The position numbers were made by a program, and so were the translations under genes. Source: Clostridia bacterium (GTDB lineage: Bacteria > Bacillota > Clostridia > Christensenellales > Borkfalkiaceae). From it: a stretch of 64,000 nt of DNA. Shown piece by piece: positions 45,289 through 53,286 of the stretch. Numbering within the stretch: the first letter of the stretch is position 1; every line of letters starts with the position of its first letter. The notes under the pieces are model-generated. The model ran no database searches. It saw nothing but the letters and a program-made list of their open reading frames with translations, and was not told where the DNA came from. Where the stretch lies: assembly GCA_017621735.1 (NCBI GenBank), contig JAGASM010000035.1, forward strand, positions 1 to 64,000. The letters are read 5' to 3'.

Positions 45289-45317
45289 TTTACAAACGAA
45301 ATAATTTGCTTTATAAT
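45289..45317 (+). promoter_or_regulatory. Promoter of the DUF1934/MBL/Rho-like operon, predicted near-leaderless
   Basis: TTTACA (45289-45294), 17 bp, TATAAT (45312-45317); ATG at 45326 leaves a leader of only two or three bases. Confidence 0.83.
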
Positions 45318-45325
45318 AAGGTTTG

Positions 45326-45715
45326 ATGAATGCTTGTCGTGTGGAAATTGTAACGCATACGGAAGGAAAGACGTCCCGCGTCGTTGCGCAAGGGACGGCA
45401 GCGTTTTCTTGCGAACGTGCGCACGTTTTTTATCGGACGGAAGGAGATGAAACGGTCTTTTCTTTCGATGAAGAGGGGTGCGCAATGGAGCGGAACGGCG
45501 CGGTGCGTTTGCGTATGGAGTTTTGTCCTGCGCGCCAAACGCAACTTGTTTTGAACGAAGGGGGCGTGGGGAGCGTTCCGATTCGCACGTACAGGTACGA
45601 AAGAAAAATAAACGCGCAATCTATGCGCTTAACGCTTGGATACGAAGTGTTGTATCCGCATAATCGACAACGGTTTTTAATAAAAGTGAACGTACATATC
45701 ACGGAGGAATCATGA
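45326..45715 (+). CDS. DUF1934-family (YwiB-like) beta-barrel protein
   Basis: A 129-residue protein with the calycin-like pattern of DUF1934/YwiB: alternating beta strands, MRLTLGYEVLYPHN near the C-terminus and a final IKVNVHIT strand. Function unknown in the family. ATG 45326; TTG 45323 is a possible alternative. It overlaps the MBL gene (ATGA at 45712-45715). Confidence 0.65.
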   Translation: MNACRVEIVTHTEGKTSRVVAQGTAAFSCERAHVFYRTEGDETVFSFDEEGCAMERNGAVRLRMEFCPARQTQLVLNEGGVGSVPIRTYRYERKINAQSMRLTLGYEVLYPHNRQRFLIKVNVHITEES

Positions 45716-46359
45716 AAATTCGATATTTGGGACATTCGTGCTTTTGTTTGACGGAAAGTACCGGCACGACCATAATAACCGACCCTTACGGGAATATCGG
45801 TTATCGCCTGCCGCCTGTAAAAGCGGACGTCGTAACGGTGAGCCATTCGCATCACGACCATAATAACGTGGGCGGCGTGGCAGGATCTCCCATTGTACTT
45901 GACAAGGAAGGGACGTACGAGATCGGCGGCGTTCAAATCGAGGCGATCAAGTCTTATCACGACGACGTAGACGGGGGAAAACGGGGTGAAAATCTCATTT
46001 TCAAATTCCGTATGGACGGGTTGGATATTTGCCATATGGGCGATTTAGGGGAAGAATGTTCCTCTTCGCTCATTGAAATGCTTCTTCCCGTACACGTCTT
46101 ACTCATTCCCGTCGGTGGAAAATATACCATCGATTCGGAACAGGCGAAAGAATACGTCGACCGCATCATGCCCTCGATCGTCATTCCGATGCATTATAAG
46201 ACGAAAGGGCTTACGCTCGATATCGCAAAGCCGGACGATTTCCTCGATCTTTTCGAGGATGAAGAAGTGGAGTACGTGGAAGATTGCGAAATCGAATTAC
46301 TCCGCGACGACGTTTCGGAAGAAAGTACCAAAATGATTATGATGGAGCGGTATAAATAA
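45712..46359 (+). CDS. Metallo-beta-lactamase-fold hydrolase (UPF0173-like)
   Basis: A 215-residue MBL-fold protein. Metal motif SHSHHDHNN (HxHxDH) near residues 44-52, GDLGEE near 104-109, and the late MHYKTKG His. GLDICHMGDLGE is typical of the UPF0173 group related to L-ascorbate-6-phosphate lactonase. Substrate unknown. It is followed 1 bp later by the Rho-like gene. Confidence 0.87.
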   Translation: MKIRYLGHSCFCLTESTGTTIITDPYGNIGYRLPPVKADVVTVSHSHHDHNNVGGVAGSPIVLDKEGTYEIGGVQIEAIKSYHDDVDGGKRGENLIFKFRMDGLDICHMGDLGEECSSSLIEMLLPVHVLLIPVGGKYTIDSEQAKEYVDRIMPSIVIPMHYKTKGLTLDIAKPDDFLDLFEDEEVEYVEDCEIELLRDDVSEESTKMIMMERYK

Positions 46360-46360
46360 C

Positions 46361-47659
46361 ATGGAATATCGGACTTTAGGCGAACGGTATGCGGACTATC
46401 TCAATTTGCATACGTTATACACGCTCCGTATTATCGGGCGAAAATTCGGCGTGCCTCAGTCCACCTCTCGCAAAAAGGAGCCGTTAATCGACGGCCTTGT
46501 AAAAGTGCTTACGGGGGAGGTGGCGCCCGTGCCTCCGAACGGAAAAGGGGCAAAGGCGAAACAGTCGTACGTCGATCCTGAAATCTTACAAAAGTTGGAA
46601 GAAATTCGCGCTTCCGCAAACGAAGAAATTCGTTTAGAGGTCGGCTCGTGTCAACCGAGTTTTAGTGAGTACGATTTACCCGTATTTTGCGGATTTCTAG
46701 AAATTACCAAAGGTGAATACGGCATTTTACATGCCTGCAAGGGGAAAGGGGACGTATTTGTAAAAGATAGCGACGTTGCCAAATACCGCTTGCGGCAAGG
46801 GGATAAAGTTTCTTGCCACGTTGCGGAAACGGAAAAGGGAATGCGCTTAAGCGAAGTGTTAACGGTCAACGGGCTGTCCATCGGATCGTACGAAGATCGC
46901 ACGGTGTTTGAAGAGGTGCCCGCGCACTATCCGACTGAACGCGTTTTGCTCGGAGGAAGCGGGGATGACGATTTGAAGACGGTCGATATGTTTGCACCGA
47001 TCGGAAAAGGACAACGCGCCGTGATCCTTTCCAAAAGTGAAGAAGCGCAAGAAACGTTATTGAAAAAAATTACCGCCGCTTTTGCGAATACGGAAGAATT
47101 TTCCTCTCTTGTATATCTTGTCGGCGTTGCGCCCGAAGCAGTAACGGAATTTAAGACGGATCTTTTTGGGGTGGAGGTTTTCTCCGCAACGTTTGAAGAA
47201 ACGCGCGCGGAACAAGTGAAGAAAGCGGAACTCGTGCTCAATTATGCAAAACGGCTTGTTGAATGCGGAAAAGACGTCTTTCTTGCGGTCAATTCGCTCA
47301 ACGCACTTGCCCGTGCATATGAATCGACGGAAGGAAACGAGGCGGGCGCTTTGCGCTTTTTCGGTGCGGCGCGCAAAATTAAAAATTGGGGCAGTTTGAC
47401 CATCGTCGCAATCTTAAAAGACGATGAGGAGGCAAGACGTTTCCTCGGGACGGAAAATTGCAAAATCTTTTGCAATCAAAATGGGGTGGAACTCCGTTCG
47501 GAAACGAAGAAGGAAGATTTGCTTTTGACGGCGGAAGAAAGAGCGTTCGCGCAAAAGGCGCGTAATGCCGATGAAAACGAGCGGGAGAAAATGCTTTCCG
47601 ATCTTTGCTCGTCGGCAAATCATTCCGCGATCTTGCGCAAATATGGAAAAGGAAAATAA
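46361..47659 (+). CDS. Rho-like protein with all ATPase motifs lost (pseudo-Rho)
   Basis: A 432-residue intact protein with the fold of transcription terminator Rho: N-terminal helical domain (about 14-50), cold-shock-type RNA-binding domain (about 108-172, GFLEI..EYGILHA..DVFVK..LRQGD), linker YPTERVLL, then PIGKGQRAVIL. Past this the catalytic residues are gone. Walker A APPKAGKT is LSKSEEAQET (223-232), the catalytic Glu segment DERPEEV is GVAPEAV (255-261), and Walker B LLD is AVN (309-311). The Q-loop between RAY and RFFGAAR is deleted and the R-loop is unlike Rho. RLVECGKDV, SLNALARAY, LRFFGAARKI and GSLTIVA still align. It cannot be a normal ATP-driven terminator; RNA binding may remain. 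Confidence 0.87.
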   Translation: MEYRTLGERYADYLNLHTLYTLRIIGRKFGVPQSTSRKKEPLIDGLVKVLTGEVAPVPPNGKGAKAKQSYVDPEILQKLEEIRASANEEIRLEVGSCQPSFSEYDLPVFCGFLEITKGEYGILHACKGKGDVFVKDSDVAKYRLRQGDKVSCHVAETEKGMRLSEVLTVNGLSIGSYEDRTVFEEVPAHYPTERVLLGGSGDDDLKTVDMFAPIGKGQRAVILSKSEEAQETLLKKITAAFANTEEFSSLVYLVGVAPEAVTEFKTDLFGVEVFSATFEETRAEQVKKAELVLNYAKRLVECGKDVFLAVNSLNALARAYESTEGNEAGALRFFGAARKIKNWGSLTIVAILKDDEEARRFLGTENCKIFCNQNGVELRSETKKEDLLLTAEERAFAQKARNADENEREKMLSDLCSSANHSAILRKYGKGK

Positions 47660-47663
47660 CAGA

Positions 47664-48614
47664 ATGATCATTGCGATTGACCTTGGAGGAATGTCCGCAA
47701 AGGGAGCGGTACTGCAAGACGGAAAACTCGTCGGATGCGCGCGCGTCAAGACGAACGCGCAAAATTCAATCGAAGAAACGGTGGCGTCTTTGTTTGCGCT
47801 TTGCAAAGAGGTCGTCCTCAATGCGGGGGGCAATCTCGATGAGGTAACGGCGGTGGGAATCGGCTCCCCCGGCGTTATCGACAGTCAAAAGGGAGAAGTC
47901 GTCCACTGGTCGAACTTTTCGTGGCACGACGTTCCGCTCGGAAAAATGCTTTCCGAAAAAATCGGGAAGCCGGTTTTCGTTACCAACGACGCCAACGCGG
48001 CGGCGCTCGGCGAGGCAAAGTACGGCGCGGGGAAACGCTTTTCCGATTCCGTACTCATTACTCTCGGAACGGGTGTCGGCGGCGGGATTATTTTAGGCGG
48101 AAAACTCTTTGAAGGATACAAAAGCGCGGGGGCGGAACTTGGGCACACGGTCATTTGTAAGGACGGCGAGCCCTGTTCGTGCGGCCGTCGCGGTTGTTTG
48201 GAAGCATATGCGTCCGCAACGGCGCTCATGCGAATGACGAAAGAAGAAATGCAAAAAAACCGCGAAAGCGCGATGTGGAATATTTCTCCCGCTCTTTCGG
48301 ACGTGGACGGAAAGACGGCGTTCCTTGCGGCGGAGCAGGGGGACGCAAGCGGGCAAAAGGTCGTAGAAAACTACGTACAAGCGCTGGGGGAAGGAATTGC
48401 GAATATCGTCAATTTGTTGCGCCCGCAAGCGATTGTGTTGGGCGGCGGCGTTTCCGCGCAGGGGGAAGCGTTACTCGTTCCCCTTCGTAAATACGTTTCG
48501 GAGAACATTTACGTTTCGCAAACGTATGCACCGATTGAAATTTTATGCGCGAGCCTTGGCAACGATGCGGGACTCTACGGCGCGGGGCAATATGCCGTCG
48601 ATCGGTTAAAATAA
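47664..48614 (+). CDS. ROK-family sugar kinase (glucokinase type)
   Basis: A 316-residue ROK kinase phosphorylating glucose or a related sugar. ATP motif AIDLGGMSAKG, catalytic Asp in VTNDANAAALGE, LGTGVGGGIIL, and the ROK zinc site GHTVICKDGEPCSCGRRGC. ATG 47664 is used; an in-frame ATG at 47643 inside the preceding gene is possible. It is the last gene of the DUF1934-to-ROK operon and could feed sugars from the glycan locus into glycolysis. Confidence 0.92.
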   Translation: MIIAIDLGGMSAKGAVLQDGKLVGCARVKTNAQNSIEETVASLFALCKEVVLNAGGNLDEVTAVGIGSPGVIDSQKGEVVHWSNFSWHDVPLGKMLSEKIGKPVFVTNDANAAALGEAKYGAGKRFSDSVLITLGTGVGGGIILGGKLFEGYKSAGAELGHTVICKDGEPCSCGRRGCLEAYASATALMRMTKEEMQKNRESAMWNISPALSDVDGKTAFLAAEQGDASGQKVVENYVQALGEGIANIVNLLRPQAIVLGGGVSAQGEALLVPLRKYVSENIYVSQTYAPIEILCASLGNDAGLYGAGQYAVDRLK

Positions 48615-48638
48615 AGTCGATTTTCTTGAAATAACAAA

Positions 48639-48666
48639 AAAAACGGTCTCATGAGGGACCGTTTTT
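48639..48666. terminator. Bidirectional intrinsic terminator
   Basis: AAAAACGGTC / GACCGTTTTT, between convergent ROK and PadR genes. Confidence 0.9.
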
Positions 48667-48675
48667 TCATGTCGA

Positions 48676-50265
48676 TTATTTTTTCGACTTCATTTGAAGC
48701 GTGTAGGCAATGCCGTAAACGACGACGTTCAAGAAGAAGAAAATGGGGATAAGGACGTAGGTGGCAAGCGTACTCGCGTCCGTAAAGTCAATTTTGAGCG
48801 CGAGGGCTAAAATCAAGAAGAAGATGACGATCAAAACGTACGAAACAATACAGTTGATGAGCGTCATGCCCGCACGTTTTAGACTGTTTTCTCCGTAGCG
48901 GTTTGCGTACGCGACACCTGCAATCAAGAGGAACGAAAGCCCTGCCCCCCAAATCAAGTAAGGGTAGAAGAGGGGGAGCGTCAGCGATTTTTGGAGGGCG
49001 AGCACGACGCTGCCTTCCACAACGCAAAAGAGAAATACGATGATGGAACAAAGGAATACGATTTTTCCTTTATGTACCACGTTTTCAGAAACGGGTTCGT
49101 CTTTTTTGACCGTTTTCCCACCCGTTACGTTGATTTTAATGCCGTCTTGCGCGGCGCGCGTTTCCAAATCGTAAAAGTCCATACGGCTCGGTTGCGTGCG
49201 CTTTAACTCTTCCGTAGGTTCTTCCGTCGAGAGTGCGTTGCGGTACAACGACTGTACAACGGTGCGGTAGTCGCGTTCTTCCTCGTAGACGGGAGAGGGC
49301 GTTTCTTCCGCGACGGGGGGAGTATAATAGTTGTAGTCGGTATTCTCTTCCGCCTGCTGTGCGGGAGGGGAGTTGATCAAACGCAAGTAATTTTCGTGTA
49401 AAATTTGACGTTCGCGAGAGGCGTAAGCGGTTGCCTCTTCTTCGCGAATGCGTTTTTCTTGTTCAGCGAGTTCTTTTTCGTGTGCAATGCGTTCTTCGCT
49501 CAACATGCGTTCGCGCTCTGCAACTTGCCGTTCAAATTCTTCCCGCTCTTTTATGCGCAGTTCTTGCTCGGCGATTGCAACCTCTTGCGCCCGTCTTTCT
49601 TCGTTTAATATGCGTTCGCGTTCCGCCGTCTGCCGTTCGTATTCCGCAAGAATACGCTCTTTTTCCGCCTCGATCGCTTCCCGTTCGGAGATGAGTGCGG
49701 CGCGCTCTTCTTCAAGTTCCGCCTTTAAGCGTTCTTGCTCTTGCAACAGCGCCGTCTTTTCCTCGTCCTCCTCTTCCTCGTCGGAAGCGGAGCCCGTAGG
49801 TACGCGCGAAGTCGTTTTTTTCAAAACGCGCATATCGACGGGGGTGGGGGCGGGTTGAGAAAAGTCAAATTCCTTTTCGGAAATCAAACTGTCGATAACC
49901 GTTCTCGAATATTCCCACTCCGACTGGTTGCGTTCGGAAATGAGTTTTCCCTGCTCCGTAAGGGAGAAGTATTTTCTTCTTCCGCCGCCGACGGAACCAC
50001 CCCAATAACACGTAACGTAACCTTCTTTTTCCAAACGCTTTAACGCGCTGTAAAGGGACGGCTGTTTTAAGGAATACTGCCCTCGGCTTTTGCGTTCGAT
50101 TTCCGCAATGATTTCGTAGCCGTATTTATCTCCGTCATAGAGGGAGCGGAGAATAATGGTGTTGATGTGTCCGCGGATCAAATCGGAACTAATCGACTTG
50201 TCCCCGCTGGATGACTCTTCGTTTACAACTTCTTCTTCCAAAGAGCGATCGTATTCTTCGTTCAT
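48676..50265 (-). CDS. PadR-type regulator fused to a coiled coil and four transmembrane helices
   Basis: A 529-residue protein. Residues about 29-110 are a PadR winged helix (ILRSLYDGDKYGYEII, QPSLYSALKRLEKEGYV). About 170-300 is a long charged coiled coil (repeats of ERILAEYERQ / EQELRIKEREE). A low-complexity linker follows, then four helices in about 398-527 (FLCSIIVFLFCVVEGSVVL, YLIWGAGLSFLLIAGVAY, CIVSYVLIVIFFLILAL, VLIPIFFFLNVVVYGIAY). The start at 50265 sits 6 bases after GGAGGA; the ATG just before it is too close. A DNA-binding protein tethered to the membrane is uncommon for PadR. Confidence 0.82.
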   Translation of the reverse strand: MNEEYDRSLEEEVVNEESSSGDKSISSDLIRGHINTIILRSLYDGDKYGYEIIAEIERKSRGQYSLKQPSLYSALKRLEKEGYVTCYWGGSVGGGRRKYFSLTEQGKLISERNQSEWEYSRTVIDSLISEKEFDFSQPAPTPVDMRVLKKTTSRVPTGSASDEEEEDEEKTALLQEQERLKAELEEERAALISEREAIEAEKERILAEYERQTAERERILNEERRAQEVAIAEQELRIKEREEFERQVAERERMLSEERIAHEKELAEQEKRIREEEATAYASRERQILHENYLRLINSPPAQQAEENTDYNYYTPPVAEETPSPVYEEERDYRTVVQSLYRNALSTEEPTEELKRTQPSRMDFYDLETRAAQDGIKINVTGGKTVKKDEPVSENVVHKGKIVFLCSIIVFLFCVVEGSVVLALQKSLTLPLFYPYLIWGAGLSFLLIAGVAYANRYGENSLKRAGMTLINCIVSYVLIVIFFLILALALKIDFTDASTLATYVLIPIFFFLNVVVYGIAYTLQMKSKK

Positions 50266-50293
50266 GGACATCCTCCGTGTAATTCTTGCCTAC

Positions 50294-50347
50294 AGTATAC
50301 CGCAAATGGCGGATTTTGTCAATACCCCAAGTACTATGTCAGACATA
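50294..50347 (-). promoter_or_regulatory. PadR gene promoter with palindromic operator
   Basis: Minus strand TTGACA (50317-50322), 17 bp, TATACT (50294-50299). Just upstream lies the palindrome TATGTC-A-GACATA (50335-50347), like ATGT/ACAT PadR boxes; probably autoregulation. Confidence 0.68.
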
Positions 50348-50520
50348 AAAGGTCGAAAATTTGCAAAAATAGGCCTTTTTTTGCTATTATTTGAAGAAAA
50401 AACGCGCCCCTCCGCCAAACGTGCAAATAAAAGATTGCGGGCATTAAGCGAGGGAACGTTTGATTTGAAAACAAAAATCGCGCGATTGAAACGCTTGCGA
50501 AGTTTTGTGCGTGCAGGCGG

Positions 50521-50840
50521 GGCGTCTATTTTTTTCAATGAAATTTTGAACGGTTGTCATACGGCGTTTTGATAGAATGAGATATGAATACAATTCGCAT
50601 CGTGGCGCTCACAATCGGTCAAGCGGGGGCGTCTATTTTTTTCAATGGAATTTTGAACGGTTGTCATACGGCGTTTTGATAGAATGAGATATGAATACAA
50701 TTCGTATCGTGGCACTTACAATCGGTCAAGCGGGGACGTCTTTTTTTCAATGGAATTTTGAACGGTTGTCATACGGCGCCAAGCGTTTTGATAGAATGAG
50801 ATATGAATACAATTCGCATTGTAGCGCTCACGGTTGGAAG
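50521..50840 (+). repeat. Triple tandem copy of the ykvI-like gene start and its promoter region
   Basis: Three 107-bp units begin at 50521, 50628 and 50735, each with TTGAACGGTTGTCATACGGC, TAGAATGAGAT and ATGAATACAATTCG. Start codons are at 50584, 50691 and 50803. The third unit has about 5 extra bases (CCAAG) before its start and leads into the intact gene. The stretch 50348-50520 holds no gene. Confidence 0.95.
50584..50679 (+). pseudogene. Truncated duplicate of the ykvI-like gene start
   Basis: Reads MNTIRIVALTIG like the real gene, then leaves the homologous part and stops after 31 residues. A second duplicate start lies at 50691 and is frame-shifted relative to the gene. Confidence 0.8.
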
Positions 50841-51867
50841 TTTTGTCGGCGCGGGTTTTATATCAGGCGCGGAACTTGTTCGCTTTTTCCCGTCAAATCA
50901 TTTTTTGCCCGCTTTATTCATTTCGTTTTTCCTTTTGTTTTTGTTCACGTACGCGTGCTTTTGTTTTGGAAAAAAGTACGGGGCAGAATGTGAAAAGAAA
51001 CTCGGCGGGGCGGTATACCGACCGATTACCTTTTTTCTCCGCGTTGCATCGCTTACGTCTTGTTCGGCGATGCTCGCCGCGCTGGACGGAGCGATTGCGT
51101 GCGCGTTGCCGCTTCCGTCTATAGCGGGGCTTGTCCTTGCGTGTATTCTCGTCGGGAGGGGAATGCGCGCGGTATCCGTTTGCAATTTACTTCTCGTTCC
51201 CATCATTTTGGGAATTATTTTTTCAACTGCGGGCGAATGGGAGTGCGCTTATCCGTTTGTGCAAACGGACGGACGGGCGTTTTTGAGTGGGAGCGTCTAT
51301 GCGGGGTTGAACGCATTTTTGACATTGCCCGTTTTGACGGCCGCGGGAAAGGAGTGCAAGCGTCCTTTTTTAACGGCGTTTTGTTCCGTTGCCATTGTGT
51401 TTGCGTGCGCTGTTGTTATTTTGGGACGCGTTTACAAAGAGGGCGCAAGTGCCATCGGCGCGGAAATGCCTTATCTTTACGCGATGCGCAGCCATTCCCT
51501 CTTTCAAATTGCGTCCGTTTTTGCTATTTTGACGTCGCTGATCTCCTCCGTTTATCCGTTGTTGCACGCGTTTTCCTCCCTTTCAAAAGGAAAAAGAATT
51601 GCCGCAAGGGGTGGATTGCTCCTTGCGGCGTTTTTGCTCTCCCGCGTGGGACTTGGGAGAATCGTATTTTATTTGTATCCCGTATTCGGGGTGTGCGGAT
51701 ATGCTCTTTTAGCGGTTTGGATTTTTAACGATCGTCTTTTCCAAAAGCACGACGAGAAAATACATCAACGCCGCGAGAAGGCAAAGAATGCACGTCGCGC
51801 TCATCACGAGGTCGAGTTTGAACACTTGCCCACCGTACACGATGAGGTATCCAAGCCCCGCCTTTGA
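50803..51867 (+). CDS. YkvI-like membrane protein
   Basis: A 354-residue membrane protein of the YkvI family (APC-fold-like, about ten helices). N-terminal VGSFVGAGFISGAELVRFF is the family mark, with a GxG helix break typical of transporters. Function unknown; amino-acid or cation transport is likely. The last 50 residues (from about 305, charged and helix-free) are encoded antisense to the ABC permease gene. The overlap is 159 bp, so this tail is probably an accidental read-through. Its start region is triplicated. Confidence 0.78.
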   Translation: MNTIRIVALTVGSFVGAGFISGAELVRFFPSNHFLPALFISFFLLFLFTYACFCFGKKYGAECEKKLGGAVYRPITFFLRVASLTSCSAMLAALDGAIACALPLPSIAGLVLACILVGRGMRAVSVCNLLLVPIILGIIFSTAGEWECAYPFVQTDGRAFLSGSVYAGLNAFLTLPVLTAAGKECKRPFLTAFCSVAIVFACAVVILGRVYKEGASAIGAEMPYLYAMRSHSLFQIASVFAILTSLISSVYPLLHAFSSLSKGKRIAARGGLLLAAFLLSRVGLGRIVFYLYPVFGVCGYALLAVWIFNDRLFQKHDEKIHQRREKAKNARRAHHEVEFEHLPTVHDEVSKPRL

Positions 51868-52521
51868 AACGATGTATTCGCCCATAATCGATCCGATCCA
51901 AGCCATGCCGACGTTTACTTTTAGCATAGCGATAAAGGAGGGGAGAGCGGCTGGAATGACGAGTTTTTGCAAAATTTGCACTTTGCTTGCGCCCATGGAA
52001 CGCAGAAGGAGCATTTTATTGCCGTCCGTTGCAATAAAGGCGGAGAGCATGTGTAAAATGGTTACGATAATGCCGACGAGCACCGTCATAAACACGATGG
52101 CTTTCGTGCCTGTTCCAAACCAAATAATGATGAGCGGCCCGAGTGCGATTTTCGGGAGTGCGTTCAAAACGACGATGTACGGCTCTAAAATTTTCCGTAA
52201 CGTGTCGCTCCACCAAAGGGCGAGGGCGATTGCAGTTCCGCCAACAACGGCGATCAAAAAGCCCAAAAGCGTTTCGGAAAGGGTAATCCCGATGTGATAA
52301 AAGAGGGATCCGTCTTGATAGAGAGAATATACCGTCTTTGCAATGCGGGACGGGGAACTCGTAATAAACGGGTTTACCCAATTCAAAGAGGCAAATAGTT
52401 CCCAAACGCCGAATAGGACGATCAAGATCCCGATACGAAACGACCACACGACGGCAGTGTTTTGTTTGTATTTTTTTAAGAAGAGCGCGTGTTCGCGCGA
52501 AAAATTTCCTTGACGTTTCAT
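51709..52521 (-). CDS. ABC permease, nitrate/sulfonate/taurine/HMP type
   Basis: A 270-residue BPD-type permease with about six helices. The ATPase-contact EAA-like loop is MGASKVQILQKLVIPAALP. It belongs to the SsuC/ThiX/TauC group of importers. ATG 52521 overlaps the ATPase stop (ATGA), fixing the start. Its 3' end overlaps the convergent ykvI-like gene. Confidence 0.92.
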   Translation of the reverse strand: MKRQGNFSREHALFLKKYKQNTAVVWSFRIGILIVLFGVWELFASLNWVNPFITSSPSRIAKTVYSLYQDGSLFYHIGITLSETLLGFLIAVVGGTAIALALWWSDTLRKILEPYIVVLNALPKIALGPLIIIWFGTGTKAIVFMTVLVGIIVTILHMLSAFIATDGNKMLLLRSMGASKVQILQKLVIPAALPSFIAMLKVNVGMAWIGSIMGEYIVSKAGLGYLIVYGGQVFKLDLVMSATCILCLLAALMYFLVVLLEKTIVKNPNR

Positions 52522-53258
52522 CCGTTTAATTCCCTCCATAACCGCTCGAACCATGCGGAAAAGTTTCTTTCTTCCCGTCTTTTGAGCGGATTGACAACGT
52601 CGCCGAAGTCAAGTTCGTGCGCAAAACGTACGGTGGCGGGGCGTGCGGAGAGGACGAGTACGCGGTCGGCGAGTGAAATTGCTTCCGAAATATCGTGCGT
52701 AATCAAAAGCGCCGTCTTTCGCTCTGAACGGATGATTTGTGAAACGTCTTCCGTAACGTTGAGGCGCGTTTGGTAGTCGAGCGCGGAAAACGGCTCGTCG
52801 AGAAGGAGTACGTCGGGGTTGGTGGCGAGGGTGCGAATGAGCGCGGCGCGTTGCCGCATTCCGCCTGAAAGTTGAGAGGGGTAACTGTGCAAAAATTCGG
52901 AAAGTCCGTACTTTTCGGCAAGCAGTTTTACCCGTTCTCTGTTTTCCGCCGTGTTGATTTTTTTGATTTCAAGAGGAAGAAAAATGTTTTTTTCAATCGT
53001 TCGCCAAGGAAAAAGTTCGTCTTTTTGCAACATGTACCCGAACGAAAGTCCGTCGTTTAACACTTCTCCGTCCGAAGGGGGCAAAAGTCCCGCTGCAAGC
53101 GATAAAAGAGTGGTTTTTCCGCATCCGGACGGTCCGATGACGGCGATAAATTCTCCCTCTTTGAGCGAGAAAGTCAGGTTTTCCACCGCGATTGTTTCGC
53201 CTCGCAAAGTATGGTATACGAGTTTAACGTCGCGAAAGCGTAAGATTTCTTTTTTCAT
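52518..53258 (-). CDS. ABC ATPase of the NMT1-type importer
   Basis: A 246-residue ATPase of the SsuB/TauB/ThiZ type. Walker A GPSGCGKTT (about residues 42-50), Q-loop in MLQKDELFPW, signature LSGGMRQR, Walker B LLLDEPFSALD, switch His in ITHDISEA. The start at 53258 (MKKEILRF) is taken; the upstream extension reaches into the binding-protein gene. Lies 28 bp after that gene. Confidence 0.93.
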   Translation of the reverse strand: MKKEILRFRDVKLVYHTLRGETIAVENLTFSLKEGEFIAVIGPSGCGKTTLLSLAAGLLPPSDGEVLNDGLSFGYMLQKDELFPWRTIEKNIFLPLEIKKINTAENRERVKLLAEKYGLSEFLHSYPSQLSGGMRQRAALIRTLATNPDVLLLDEPFSALDYQTRLNVTEDVSQIIRSERKTALLITHDISEAISLADRVLVLSARPATVRFAHELDFGDVVNPLKRREERNFSAWFERLWRELNG

Positions 53259-53286
53259 GAGCGTGTTTTCCCGTGTAAAATGAGTT

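Noticed and set aside
50156..50572. Plus-strand open frame across the PadR promoter
   Set aside because: It overlaps the PadR start antisense and runs through the repeat region; no ribosome site or recognisable domain.
50521..50840. CRISPR array
   Set aside because: The repeats are direct tandem copies without unique spacers and include a gene start; no cas genes are present.
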